DNA of 64,000 nucleotides from Myxococcus flavus (GTDB lineage Bacteria; Myxococcota; Myxococcia; Myxococcales; Myxococcaceae), in the NCBI RefSeq assembly GCF_050038885.1, contig NZ_CP143624.1:2976001-3040000 (forward strand), given 5' to 3'. Made by a program: the position numbers and the translations under genes. A model generated the notes under the pieces. That model was not told where the DNA came from. It did no database searches and saw nothing but the letters and a program-made list of their open reading frames with translations. Positions within the stretch are counted from its first letter, which is position 1, and each line of letters starts with the position of its first letter. This document shows, piece by piece, positions 26,214 through 35,089 of the stretch.

Positions 26214-27410
26214 TCATTGCTCCACGTCCGTGTGGACGTCCACCTCCGAGGCGAGCGTCCGGTGCACCGGGCAGCGGTCCGCGATGGCCACGAGCCGCTC
26301 GCGCTGCGCCTCCGTCAGCGGCCCCTCCAGCCGCACCGTGCGCCGCAGCTGGTCCATCCTCCCGTCCTTCGTCTCGCACTCCTCGCACGCCTTCGCGTGC
26401 ACCTTCTGGTGGCTCAGCCGCACGTGGACGTGCTCCAGCGGCCAGCCCTTGCGGGCCGCGTACAGGCGCAGCGTCATCGCGGTGCACGCGCCCAGCGCGG
26501 CCGTCAGCAGTCCATAGGGCGTGGGGCCGGTGTCCTCGCCGCCCACGGACATCGGCTCGTCCGCGCGCAGCCGGTGCGCGCCCACGCGGATGTCCTGGGC
26601 GAAGCGCCCCTCGCCCGCCTCGTGGACCTCCACGACGCCCGGCGGCAGCGGCGCCTCGCGCTCCCGCACCGGCGTCACCTGCCGCGTGGCCCAGGCCCCC
26701 AGCACCTCGGCGGCGAAGCCCGCGTCCGCGTCATGGGACAGGAAGTGGTCGGCCCCCTCCAGGAACATCACGCTCGCCGGACGGCGGGCCAGGGCCGACC
26801 AGCGCCGGGCGTGCTCCAGCGCCACGTACCGGTCCTCCGGCGCTTGCAGCGCCAGCACCGCGCCCGGGAAGGCGCCCAGCGCCTGCCGCAGCTTCACCTC
26901 GCCAATGTCCTCCAGGAAGCGCCGCGTGAGCCGCAGGCGGCCCGGCCCGAAGTCGAGCGTGCCCTCGCCCGCCTCCCGCGCCGCGCTGGGCAGCCGCTCC
27001 CGCGCGGGCGCGGCGCCCAGCGGCGCGTTGACGAGCGCGAGCGCCGCCACCTCCGGCAGCCGGGGCAGCGCCGCGGCCGCCGCCGTTCCGCCCAGGCTGT
27101 GGCCCACCAGCAGGCGGGCCGGCGGGTAGCGCTCCCGCAGCCACGCCGCCGCGGCCACCACGGCGTCCACCGACGGCACCGTGTCCGGCCGCGCCCCGTC
27201 CGCGCGCGGCGAGGTGAAGTCCAGCAGCAGCACCGCGAAGCCCCGGGCCACCAGCGCGTGCGCCAGCCGCGAGGGCCCGGGCGAGGGCCCCAGACACGCG
27301 AAGCAGCCCGCCAGCGCCGCGCTGGCCACGGGCCTTCCCGGCGGCAGGTCCAGCCTCGCCGTCACCTCGGTGCCGTCCGCGCCGCGCAGCGCCACGTCCC
27401 GCGTGCCCAT
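26214..27410 (-). CDS. Alpha/beta hydrolase-OsmC fusion protein
   Basis: A 398-residue two-domain protein. Residues about 1-245 are an alpha/beta hydrolase with the nucleophile in GHSLGG near 105, an acidic residue in the APEDRYVAL segment and His in ADHFLSHD. Residues about 260-395 are an OsmC/Ohr domain with Cys in GACTAMTLR and RCPVH near the end, the pair used for reducing organic hydroperoxides. The middle TGPTPYGLLTAALGACTAM is typical OsmC. Fusions of this layout are known, and the combined role is proposed to be peroxide detoxification with ester cleavage; the substrate is unknown. It is the last gene of a run with archease. Confidence 0.88.
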   Translation of the reverse strand: MGTRDVALRGADGTEVTARLDLPPGRPVASAALAGCFACLGPSPGPSRLAHALVARGFAVLLLDFTSPRADGARPDTVPSVDAVVAAAAWLRERYPPARLLVGHSLGGTAAAAALPRLPEVAALALVNAPLGAAPARERLPSAAREAGEGTLDFGPGRLRLTRRFLEDIGEVKLRQALGAFPGAVLALQAPEDRYVALEHARRWSALARRPASVMFLEGADHFLSHDADAGFAAEVLGAWATRQVTPVREREAPLPPGVVEVHEAGEGRFAQDIRVGAHRLRADEPMSVGGEDTGPTPYGLLTAALGACTAMTLRLYAARKGWPLEHVHVRLSHQKVHAKACEECETKDGRMDQLRRTVRLEGPLTEAQRERLVAIADRCPVHRTLASEVDVHTDVEQ

Positions 27411-27413
27411 GGC

Positions 27414-27878
27414 TCACAGCTCCACTTCACACTCGGCCGTCCAGAGCCCGTCCGCGCCCTGCCACACGCGGCTGCCCACCAGCGACACGCCGCGCACGTC
27501 TCGCGCGAAGGCATGGCGCTCGCGGTCCAGGGTCTCTCCGAAGGCATGGCCGAAGAGGCGCGGGCCGTCCATGCGCACCGCGAAGCAGCGGAAGACCAGG
27601 TGGCGCGAGGCCATCTTCTGGACCACGGCGCGCAGCCAGTCCGCCAGCAGCCGGTCCACGGCCGGCGAGTCGCAGACGAGCTCCACCTCCTCGCGCACCT
27701 CCACCGCCGCGGGGTCCACCACCAGCGCGCACAGCGCCACCGCGGCCTGCTCGAAGGCCTGCTCCAGGGAGCGGCCCCGGCCCCGCACCAGCCGCTCCGA
27801 GCCCCGCATGAGGTGCTCCCAGTAGGGAGGCACCTCGGGCGCCCCCATGACGCCGGAGGTCTCCGTGCCCAGGCTCAC
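27414..27878 (-). CDS. Archease family protein
   Basis: A 154-residue SHS2-fold protein. PPYWEHLM near the start, an acidic VVDPAAVE segment and FGETLDRERHAF near the C-terminus match archease, which binds metal through Asp/Glu residues. Archease activates the RNA ligase RtcB in RNA repair. No rtcB gene is in the window. The start is GTG 27878, which overlaps the stop of the preceding hydrolase (GTGA). ATG 27848, ten codons later, is an alternative. A phosphoribosyltransferase, a dienelactone-hydrolase-like gene and a PRPP synthase nearby are frequent companions of archease in bacteria (recollection). Confidence 0.82.
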   Translation of the reverse strand: MSLGTETSGVMGAPEVPPYWEHLMRGSERLVRGRGRSLEQAFEQAAVALCALVVDPAAVEVREEVELVCDSPAVDRLLADWLRAVVQKMASRHLVFRCFAVRMDGPRLFGHAFGETLDRERHAFARDVRGVSLVGSRVWQGADGLWTAECEVEL

Positions 27879-28567
27879 GCGCGTGCCTCCATTTCCGCTC
27901 CACCGAGGAAGCGCCGGAACCACTCCGCCGCCAGGCGCGCCACCAGCTCCAGCGCGCCGGGCTCCTCGAAGAGGTGCGTGGCCCCCGGGATGATCTGGAT
28001 GCCCTTCAGCCCCTCCAGCCGCGCGAGCGCCGACTCGTTCAGCTCCAGCACGCCCGCGTCCTGCCCTCCCACGAGCAGCAGCGTGGGGGCCTGGACCCGC
28101 TGCAGCACCGGGCCGGCCAGGTCCGGCCGCCCGCCACGCGACACCACGGCGTGGATGAGGTCGGGGTGCAGGGCCGCCGCGACGAGCGCCGCCGCGGCCC
28201 CGGTGCTGGAGCCGAAGTAGCCCATCCGCAGCTGCGACAGCTCCGGCTGCACCCGCACCCAGTCCGTCACCGCCGCCAGCCGCCGCGCGAGGAAGGGAAT
28301 GTCGAAGCGCAGCTCCCCGGTGCCCGCGTCCTGGGCCTCCTCGGCCTCGCCGAGCAGGTCGAACAGCAGCGTGGCCAGGCCATACGCGCGCAGCACCCGG
28401 GCCACGGCGCGGTTGCGGGGACTGAAGCGGCTGCTGCCGCTGCCGTGGGCGAAGATGACCAGGCCCCGCGCACCCGAGGGGACGCCCAGGCTGCCGCCCA
28501 GCGCGACGCCGCCCACCTGGACGTTCACCTCCCGGACATCCGGGTCCGTGCTGATTCCCTGCCGCAT
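27875..28567 (-). CDS. Dienelactone hydrolase-like alpha/beta hydrolase
   Basis: A 230-residue alpha/beta hydrolase. GLVIFAHGSGSSR forms the oxyanion region near 36-48. The nucleophile is Ser in YFGSSTGAAAAL near 120, the acid is Asp in LLVGGQDAGV, and the base is His in IPGATHLFEE near 208. There is no signal peptide, so it is cytoplasmic. The family cleaves small esters or lactones; no substrate can be deduced here. It is the middle gene between a phosphoribosyltransferase and archease and is coupled to archease by GTGA. Confidence 0.85.
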   Translation of the reverse strand: MRQGISTDPDVREVNVQVGGVALGGSLGVPSGARGLVIFAHGSGSSRFSPRNRAVARVLRAYGLATLLFDLLGEAEEAQDAGTGELRFDIPFLARRLAAVTDWVRVQPELSQLRMGYFGSSTGAAAALVAAALHPDLIHAVVSRGGRPDLAGPVLQRVQAPTLLLVGGQDAGVLELNESALARLEGLKGIQIIPGATHLFEEPGALELVARLAAEWFRRFLGGAEMEARA

Positions 28568-28591
28568 GTCTCGCTTCCTCCGTGTCTCCGT

Positions 28592-29275
28592 TCACATCCA
28601 GAAGCCACCCAGGTCCGTGGACTCGAGGACCTCGCGCGGCTGGACGGGCTCCCGGGCGCGGGCGAGCAGCTGCCGCAGCTCCACGTCCGGCAGCGGCCGG
28701 AAGTCGTCATACGCTTCCGCCACCATGCGCATCGCGGGCAGCACCTCCACGCACACCACCGCGTCCGCCGCGGGCCGCACGCGGTCCAGGCCCTGAAGCG
28801 TGCCCACGGGGACGCCCAGCACCAGCCGGGACGGGCGCTGCCGCCGCAGCGTCTGGAGCGCGACCAGCGCCGTGGCGCCCGACACCAGCCCGTCATCCAC
28901 CAGCAGCACCGTGCAGCCGCCGATGGCGGGCTCCGGCGTGCCCCGCAGTCGCTGGACCTGGTTGTCCACTTCCGAGGCCTCCGCCCGCGCCAGGCTCCGG
29001 GCCTCCACCTCGGGCAGGCCCAGCGCCTGGAGCGCCTGCCGGTCCAGGTAGAACCCGCCGCCCTCCGACACCGCGCCCAGCACCGTCATCCGGCCCGGAA
29101 CGTCGATGCGCCGCGACACCCAGACGTCCAGAGGCGCCTCCAGCGCGTGCGCCACCTCGTACGCCACGCGGAGCCCGCCCCGGGCCAGGCCCAGCACGCG
29201 CACCGCCTCCCCCCGGTAAGGCAACAGCCGAGCCGCCAGCCGGCGCCCCGCATCCGCTCGGTCCCGAAACCGCAT
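28592..29275 (-). CDS. Phosphoribosyltransferase-fold protein
   Basis: A 227-residue type I phosphoribosyltransferase-fold protein starting MRFRDRADAGRRLA. An alternative ATG seven codons upstream is less likely. The PRPP-binding loop is VLLVDDGLVSGATALVA near 123-139, with the usual two acidic residues. The N-terminal GLARGGLRVAYEVA resembles comF-like or orphan phosphoribosyltransferases found beside archease genes. The base substrate is unknown. It starts a minus-strand run (phosphoribosyltransferase, hydrolase, archease, hydrolase-OsmC) divergent from the prs paralogue. Confidence 0.85.
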   Translation of the reverse strand: MRFRDRADAGRRLAARLLPYRGEAVRVLGLARGGLRVAYEVAHALEAPLDVWVSRRIDVPGRMTVLGAVSEGGGFYLDRQALQALGLPEVEARSLARAEASEVDNQVQRLRGTPEPAIGGCTVLLVDDGLVSGATALVALQTLRRQRPSRLVLGVPVGTLQGLDRVRPAADAVVCVEVLPAMRMVAEAYDDFRPLPDVELRQLLARAREPVQPREVLESTDLGGFWM

Positions 29276-29420
29276 CGCGTCCGTCCTCCACCTCACACAA
29301 GGAAGTCATGCGCGGCGTGGATGGCGGCGGAGGGCCGGACAGGGGCCGCCCCGCCGGGGCGCCCTCGGGGGAGCCACCGGGAACGCACCGCCCGCCCGGC
29401 AGGCGCGCTAGGGTGGGCCC

Positions 29421-30317
29421 ATGGACCCTGTCCTCCTTGTTGGCTCCGCGAGCCCCCACCTGGGCCGAGCGCTCGGGCAAGCCCTGGGCGTGGCGCCCAC
29501 GGACTGCCACTTCGAGCGCTTCCCCGACGGCGAGATGCACGTCGAGGTGCCCGAGCGCGTGCGCGGCCGGACCGTGGTGCTGGTGCAGTCCACGACGCCC
29601 CCCGCGGGTGAGCACCTGCTGGAGTTGCTGCTGATGGCGGACGCCTGCTGGCGGATGGGCGCCGCCCGCCTGGAGGCCGTGGTGCCCTACCTGGGCTATG
29701 CCCGGCAGGACCGGCGCGCCCGGCCCGGCGAGCCGCTGGGCGGACGGCTGGTGGCGGACCTGCTGTCACAAGGGCGCTTCGCCCGGGTGCTGGTGGTGGA
29801 CCTGCACAGCCCCGCGCTGGAGGGCTGCTTCGGCGCGCCGCTGGAGCACCTCACCGCGCTGCCCCTGCTCGCGGACGCGCTGCGCGAGCACGTGACGGAC
29901 ACCTCCGTGGTGGTGGCCCCGGACCTGGGCGCGGTGAAGCGCGCGGAGGCCCTGGCCCGGCTGCTGGACAGGCCGTGGGCCGTCATCCACAAGGTGCGGC
30001 TGAGCGGCGAAGAGGTGCACGCCAGCGGGCTCATGGGCGAGGTGCGCGGCCGGCGCCCGATTCTGGTGGATGACATGGTGTCCACGGGCGGCACCCTGGC
30101 CGCCGCGGCGGGCACGCTGCGCGACGCGGGCTGCGTGGAGGACTTCACCGTGGTGACGACGCATGCCCTGCTCGTGGGGCCTGCGGTGGAGCGGCTGCGC
30201 AACCTGCCGCTGACCCGGCTGGTCAGCACCGACAGCGTGGAGCCCCACCAGGGGTTGCCGATTCACCAGCAGGTGGTGACGCTCGCGCCCCTGGTGGCCC
30301 GGGCGCTTCGCCCCTGA
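29421..30317 (+). CDS. prs: Ribose-phosphate pyrophosphokinase paralogue
   Basis: A 298-residue PRPP synthase. The ATP-binding motif is YLGYARQDRRARPGEPLG near 94-111, the metal-binding HSPALEG is in the middle, and the PRPP loop is ILVDDMVSTGGTLAAAA near 214-230. It would make PRPP from ribose-5-phosphate and ATP. It is slightly shorter than the usual 310-320 residue housekeeping Prs, so it is probably a second paralogue supplying PRPP to the neighbouring phosphoribosyltransferase. It is divergent from that gene, with 145 bp between them. Confidence 0.88.
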   Translation: MDPVLLVGSASPHLGRALGQALGVAPTDCHFERFPDGEMHVEVPERVRGRTVVLVQSTTPPAGEHLLELLLMADACWRMGAARLEAVVPYLGYARQDRRARPGEPLGGRLVADLLSQGRFARVLVVDLHSPALEGCFGAPLEHLTALPLLADALREHVTDTSVVVAPDLGAVKRAEALARLLDRPWAVIHKVRLSGEEVHASGLMGEVRGRRPILVDDMVSTGGTLAAAAGTLRDAGCVEDFTVVTTHALLVGPAVERLRNLPLTRLVSTDSVEPHQGLPIHQQVVTLAPLVARALRP

Positions 30318-30379
30318 GCCCCCACCGCGAGCGCCATTCTCCCGCCCCCGCGCACGGAGTCGGTTAGGCTCCCGGCACC

Positions 30380-31132
30380 ATGTCCGACACGCTGCTCACG
30401 AAGCTCGATTCGGGGGTCCTCACCCTCACCTTCAACCGGCCCGAGAAGAAGAACGCCTTCACGCATGCCATGTACGAGGCGGCCACCGCCGCGTTGAAGG
30501 GCGCGGAGGGCAACGCGGACGTCCGCGTGGTGCTGCTCACCGGCGCGGGCAACGTCTTCACCGCCGGCAACGACATCGGCGACTTCATGGAGCACCCGCC
30601 CGCGGGCGAGGACAGCGCCGTGTTCCGCTTCCTCCGCGCGCTGGTGGACGCCGACAAGCCGGTCCTGGCGGCGGTGGACGGCCCGGCGGTGGGCATCGGC
30701 ACCACGATGCTGCTGCACTGTGACTACGTGGTGGCCAGCGAGCGCGCGCGCTTCCACATGCCCTTCGTCCAGCTGGGGCTGTGCGCGGAGGGCGCCAGCA
30801 GCCTGCTCATCCCCAGGACGGCGGGCTTCGCGCTGGCCAGCGAGCTGCTGCTCTTCGGCGAGCCCTTCGACGCGGCCACGGCGCTGCGCGCGGGCATCAT
30901 CAACAAGGTGGTGCCGGACACCAGCCTCCTGCAGGTGGCCACCGAGCGCGCCACCACGCTGGCCTCCCGCCCGGCCGAGGCCGTGCGCGTCACGAAGCGC
31001 CTGATGCGCGAGCCGCTGCGCGCCCAGGTCCGCGAGACGCTGGCCCGCGAGGGCGCCGAGTTCGTCCAGCGCCTCCAGTCCACCGAGGCGCAGGAGGCCT
31101 TCATGGCCTTCATGACCCGCGGCCGGAAGTAG
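30380..31132 (+). CDS. Enoyl-CoA hydratase/isomerase family protein
   Basis: A 250-residue crotonase-fold protein. NRPEKKNAFTHAMY, GNVFTAGNDIGDF (oxyanion hole) and AVDGPAVGIGTTMLLHCDYVVAS are all present, and the length is typical. One acidic residue expected in classical hydratases near 115 is not obvious; the segment QLGLCAEGASSLL holds a Glu that could serve, as in isomerase-type members. It could act in fatty-acid or branched-chain catabolism. It stands alone with a bidirectional hairpin downstream. Confidence 0.9.
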   Translation: MSDTLLTKLDSGVLTLTFNRPEKKNAFTHAMYEAATAALKGAEGNADVRVVLLTGAGNVFTAGNDIGDFMEHPPAGEDSAVFRFLRALVDADKPVLAAVDGPAVGIGTTMLLHCDYVVASERARFHMPFVQLGLCAEGASSLLIPRTAGFALASELLLFGEPFDAATALRAGIINKVVPDTSLLQVATERATTLASRPAEAVRVTKRLMREPLRAQVRETLAREGAEFVQRLQSTEAQEAFMAFMTRGRK

Positions 31133-31148
31133 GTCCCGGACGGAACCC

Positions 31149-31184
31149 GGGGCCCGGACGACGCCTGGAAGCGCGCCGGGCCCC
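31149..31184. terminator. Bidirectional hairpin between convergent genes
   Basis: GGGGCCCGG (31149-31157) pairs perfectly with CCGGGCCCC (31176-31184) in the 66-bp gap between the enoyl-CoA hydratase gene and the aminopeptidase gene. The loop is 18 bases and no U tract follows. Confidence 0.55.
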
Positions 31185-31198
31185 ACCCTGCGCCCGGG

Positions 31199-33946
31199 CT
31201 ACCGGGACACAGGCGCCTTCGGCGGACGCGGCGTCTGGGCGAGGAAGGCCTCGACGCTGGCCCCCTGCGCCGCCTTCAGCGCGATGCACTGGTCCACGGA
31301 CTCCAGCACCTGCGCCAGCCGGCGGGGCCCCCCCGGCACCTTCGTGATGCGCTCGGAGAAGAACTCCGACAGTTCCTGGCGCTTCTGCGCGTCGCAGAAG
31401 TTACGGCCGACATGGACCAGGATGCCCCCGGTCTCCGCGGGCAGCAGCGCCTCGGGCGAGTCGCCCACGAGCCGGTCGTAGTTCTCCTTCACGAAGTCGA
31501 AGGCCACGCCCTGCGTGCGCAGGCCCTGTGAGGCGCCGAACGCCATCCACAGCGTCTCACGCGGGTCCATGCCCTTCTCGAACATCAGGGCCAGGTTCTT
31601 CTTCACCAGCTCCGGGTCGGTGAAGTTGCTCAGCGCGACGATGAGCTGCTGGCGCGTGTGGCGCTCCTTCTCCGTGCGCACAGCCGCGACGAGCTTCTCC
31701 CGGAAGGCCGCGTCGCCCTCGGTGGCGGCGATGGCGAGCACCACATCCACCATCTCCGGCGCCACCGCGCGCTTGTCCTTCAGCCACTTGTCCGCGAGGA
31801 CGCGCGCCTCCGCGAGCAGCTTCGGGTCCCGACCGTCACGCCCCGCCAGCCGCACCAGCCGGGGACGCAGCAGCCGGGTGTCCTCGTTCTCTCCCTCGCG
31901 CGGGGTGAAGCCGAGCTGCCGCGCCCGGGGGCCATAGGTCTCCCGCAGGAAGCGGGCGCGGTCCTTCAGCTTGTCGTCCGGAAGCACCAGGGAGCTGACC
32001 AGCTGCAGCAGGTCCAGCGAGGCCAGGGTGACGACGCGGTCCGGCTCGTTCGCCATGCGCGCCGCCAGCGTCAGCGCCTCGGCGGCGGGAACCGTCCCGG
32101 CCAGCGCCAGCGCGCGCACGTCGGTCAGGAACGTCACCCGCTCGGCGCGCGACAGCTTCGGCAGGCCCGACTTCGCCAGCTTCGCCGCCGCCTCGCCGTC
32201 GAGCTGCACCCGGAAGTAGCCGGCGCCCTCGGCGTTGGGGAACACCCAGGCGGGGCACGTCTTCGCCTCGCTCAGGGCCACCTCCGCGCGCTCACCCTCC
32301 AGCAGCGTGCAGGTCCGGGCCTCCTTGCCCCCCGCCGCATACTTCACGCACACCGGCACCTTCCACGCCTGCGGCCCCGGCGCCTCGGTGCCCAGCCGCA
32401 GGTAGCGCTTCTGCGTGAGGACCACCTTCGCGCCGTCCGCGCCACACGCCAGCGACGCGGTGATGAGCGGCGCGCCGCTCTGGTCCAGGAAGGAGCCCAG
32501 CATGCCCGTCACGTCCTTGCCCGACTCGGCGGCCATGGCGTCCAGGAAGTCCTTCGCCGTGGCGTTGCCTCCCGCGTGCTCGCGGAAGTAGCGCTGGATG
32601 CCGCGGCGGAAGACGTCCCGGCCCAGCCACGCCTCCGTCATGCTGAGCACCGCGGAGCCCTTGCCGTAGGTGATGCCGTCGAAGGCGTTGTGGATGTCGT
32701 TGGCGCTTTCAATCGGCTGGCGGATGCGGCGCGCCGACAGCAGGCTGTCCGCGTCCAGGGCCCGGGCGCGGTCATGCACGCGCTCGACGGGCGCGTCCCA
32801 GGCGGGGCGCCAGCTCTCGACGATGCGCGGGGTCATCCACGTGGCGAAGGCCTCGTTGAGCCACAGGTCATCCCACCACTGCATGGTGACGAGGTTGCCG
32901 AACCACTGGTGCGCCAGCTCATGGACCTGCGTCTCGGAGAAGCCGCGCTGGCGGCTCAGCGTGTCCTCCGCCGGCTTGGCGAGGATGCCGGTCGCACCGA
33001 ACGTCACCAGGCCCGGGTGCTCCATGGCGCCGCCGAGCAGCGGCACCGCCAGCACGTCCAGCTTCTCGTAGGGATAGGGGATGCCGAAGTACTCCTCCAG
33101 CGCGGCGAGGATTTCCGGCGTCACCTGCGCGGCGTAGGTGCCCTCCTCCGCGCGGCCGCGCGGGGTGATGATGCGCGTCTTCACCTTCTTCTGGCCGGCG
33201 TCGGCGGCGGGGAGGAAGTCGAAGGGCCCCACGCCGAAGGCGATGAGGTAGCTGGGCAGCGGCTGCGTGCGCGCGAAGCGGAAGGTACGGCCACCGTCCG
33301 GCCGGGCCTCCTCCGACACCTGCGGCGTGTTGGTGACGGCCACGGTGCCCGCGGGCACGTGGAAGGTGAGCTGCCACGGCACCTTGAAGCCGGGCTCGTC
33401 GAAGGAGGGGAAGACGCGGCGGGCGTCCACCGGCTCGAACTGGGTGTAGATGTACCAGTCGCCGCCCTCGTTGACGCGGAAGGCGCCGTCCGTCTCCTTC
33501 TCGGACGCGATGCCGTCATAGACGACGCGCAGCTTCGCCGGCCCGGTGGCCAGCGGCTTCGCCAGCGGGAAGCCGAGGAAGTCCTCCTCGCCCTTCACCG
33601 GCGTGACGTCGAAGGACGCCGCGCCTTGCGTGAGCGTGGCCTTCTTCACCGTCAGGCTCCTGGCGTGCAGCCACACCACGGACGTGGGCTTCGTGACGTC
33701 GAGGTCGATGTCCACCACGCCCTGGAACGCGGACACCTTCGGGTCCAGCGTGAGCTCCACCGTGTAGCCCGTGGGGCGCACCTCGGTGGGGAGCCGCAGC
33801 TTCGGCGACTGCGGCGTGGCGGAAACGGCCTGCGGGGCAGCCTGGGCCGAGGGCGGTTCAGCGGTGGCGGGAGGGTTCTGCCGGGCACCGCACGCACTGA
33901 GGAGGGCAACAGCGGCCAGGGCCGCTGGACGGAGCAGATTGGGCAT
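31199..33946 (-). CDS. M1 family aminopeptidase (lipoprotein)
   Basis: A 915-residue zinc aminopeptidase with a lipoprotein signal peptide (PAALAAVALLSACGA; Cys near 20), a Pro/Ala linker and the M1 beta domain. The exopeptidase motif is GGAMEHPG (variant of GAMEN). The zinc site HELAHQW lies near 341 with the second Glu in NEAF. An ERAP1-like helical C-terminal domain follows at about 520-890. It would remove N-terminal residues from peptides in the periplasm or at the outer membrane, useful for a predatory bacterium. The start is chosen at ATG 33946 because it gives a proper lipobox signal. Confidence 0.92.
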   Translation of the reverse strand: MPNLLRPAALAAVALLSACGARQNPPATAEPPSAQAAPQAVSATPQSPKLRLPTEVRPTGYTVELTLDPKVSAFQGVVDIDLDVTKPTSVVWLHARSLTVKKATLTQGAASFDVTPVKGEEDFLGFPLAKPLATGPAKLRVVYDGIASEKETDGAFRVNEGGDWYIYTQFEPVDARRVFPSFDEPGFKVPWQLTFHVPAGTVAVTNTPQVSEEARPDGGRTFRFARTQPLPSYLIAFGVGPFDFLPAADAGQKKVKTRIITPRGRAEEGTYAAQVTPEILAALEEYFGIPYPYEKLDVLAVPLLGGAMEHPGLVTFGATGILAKPAEDTLSRQRGFSETQVHELAHQWFGNLVTMQWWDDLWLNEAFATWMTPRIVESWRPAWDAPVERVHDRARALDADSLLSARRIRQPIESANDIHNAFDGITYGKGSAVLSMTEAWLGRDVFRRGIQRYFREHAGGNATAKDFLDAMAAESGKDVTGMLGSFLDQSGAPLITASLACGADGAKVVLTQKRYLRLGTEAPGPQAWKVPVCVKYAAGGKEARTCTLLEGERAEVALSEAKTCPAWVFPNAEGAGYFRVQLDGEAAAKLAKSGLPKLSRAERVTFLTDVRALALAGTVPAAEALTLAARMANEPDRVVTLASLDLLQLVSSLVLPDDKLKDRARFLRETYGPRARQLGFTPREGENEDTRLLRPRLVRLAGRDGRDPKLLAEARVLADKWLKDKRAVAPEMVDVVLAIAATEGDAAFREKLVAAVRTEKERHTRQQLIVALSNFTDPELVKKNLALMFEKGMDPRETLWMAFGASQGLRTQGVAFDFVKENYDRLVGDSPEALLPAETGGILVHVGRNFCDAQKRQELSEFFSERITKVPGGPRRLAQVLESVDQCIALKAAQGASVEAFLAQTPRPPKAPVSR

Positions 33947-34042
33947 GGGGCGCAGTGTGTCCCATGCCGGGCAGGCAAGGTAGCGCGCAACCCGCAGGTG
34001 TGGCCTTGCCGTCATCCCCACTTCGCGGTGGAGTGCGCCACC

Positions 34043-35089
34043 GTGTCCGCGACCGCGCCTGCCTCCCTCCCCCCTGACTCACAACCCGTGACTCCGAAGC
34101 CACTCCCATCGGAGCACCTGCGCCGCATCGTCGGCACGCCACCCGGACGGGTGGTGGGCTTCCTGACGCGCTTCGTCTGGGCTTTCTTGACGTGGCTGTC
34201 TCCGGAGTCGCGTGACGCGATTGCTCGCTTCGTGGGCAACCTGGCCTACAGCCTGGGCATCCGTCGTCGCGTGGCGCTGGAAAACCTGGCCATGGCGATG
34301 CCGGAGAAGAGTGACGCGGAGCGGCGCGAGATTGCGCGCGGCGCCTACATCAACATGTCGCGCGTGGTGCTGGAGTCGCTGCCGTCCGGCGACCGCCTCC
34401 CCAAGGACTGGGCCGAGCAGGGCCTGGTGGGCGAGGAGGCGTGGCGGGCGCTGAAGGCGCGCGTGGACTCGGGCAAGGGCGCGCTGCTGGTGACGGCGCA
34501 CTTCGGCAACTGGGAGCTGCTGGGAGAGATGCTCATCCGCAACGGCATCCCCCTGGACGCGCTGGTGCGCCCGCTGAAGGGCGCGCTCAACACGCGCATC
34601 GCGGTGAACCGCCTGGGCGCGGGCGCGGGCCTCATCTACCCGCGCGGCGCCATCCAGGAAATCATCGACGCGGTGAACCGCGGCGAGTCGCCCTACATGC
34701 TGCTGGACCAGGCGCTGCCCGCCAAGGGCGCGGCCTTCGTGCCCTTCTTCGGCAAGCTGGCCTCCACCACGCCCGCCATGGCCGTGGCCGCGGCGCGCAC
34801 GGACGCGCCCGTGTTCGTGGTGATGGGCGTGCGCAATGGCCGGGGCGGCGCGCGCTTCCGCATGGAGGTGGAGGGCCCCATCCTCCCGCCCGCCCCCGGC
34901 GAGTGCGCGGACCCGATTACGGAGCACACCGCGCGGGTGACGGCCGCGCTGGAGCGCTGCATCCGCAAGTACCCGGACCAGTGGATGTGGCTGCACCGCC
35001 GCTGGAAGGTGCAGCCTCCGCCCGAGGCCGCGCTGCCGCCGGGCGCTACGCCACCACCACCCGCTTCAGATGCGCCCCCAGCCGGGTGA
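34043..35089 (+). CDS. LpxL/LpxM-like lysophospholipid acyltransferase
   Basis: A 348-residue membrane acyltransferase of the lipid A lauroyl/myristoyl transferase family. One hydrophobic helix lies near 35-53, the catalytic HX4E motif HFGNWE near 152 and RIAVNRLGAG-like and LLDQALPAKGAAFVPFFG motifs follow. It should transfer a secondary acyl chain to lipid A or a related lipid at the inner membrane. GTG 34043 follows GGTGGAG. The C-terminal 20 residues are Pro/Ala rich. It overlaps the alanine racemase stop region by 44 bp on the opposite strand. Confidence 0.88.
   Translation: MSATAPASLPPDSQPVTPKPLPSEHLRRIVGTPPGRVVGFLTRFVWAFLTWLSPESRDAIARFVGNLAYSLGIRRRVALENLAMAMPEKSDAERREIARGAYINMSRVVLESLPSGDRLPKDWAEQGLVGEEAWRALKARVDSGKGALLVTAHFGNWELLGEMLIRNGIPLDALVRPLKGALNTRIAVNRLGAGAGLIYPRGAIQEIIDAVNRGESPYMLLDQALPAKGAAFVPFFGKLASTTPAMAVAAARTDAPVFVVMGVRNGRGGARFRMEVEGPILPPAPGECADPITEHTARVTAALERCIRKYPDQWMWLHRRWKVQPPPEAALPPGATPPPPASDAPPAG

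Noticed and set aside
25242..28220. A 992-codon plus-strand frame across orn, the hydrolase-OsmC fusion and archease
   Set aside because: Shadow of high-GC minus-strand genes; its His/Arg/Gln composition and lack of domains argue against coding.
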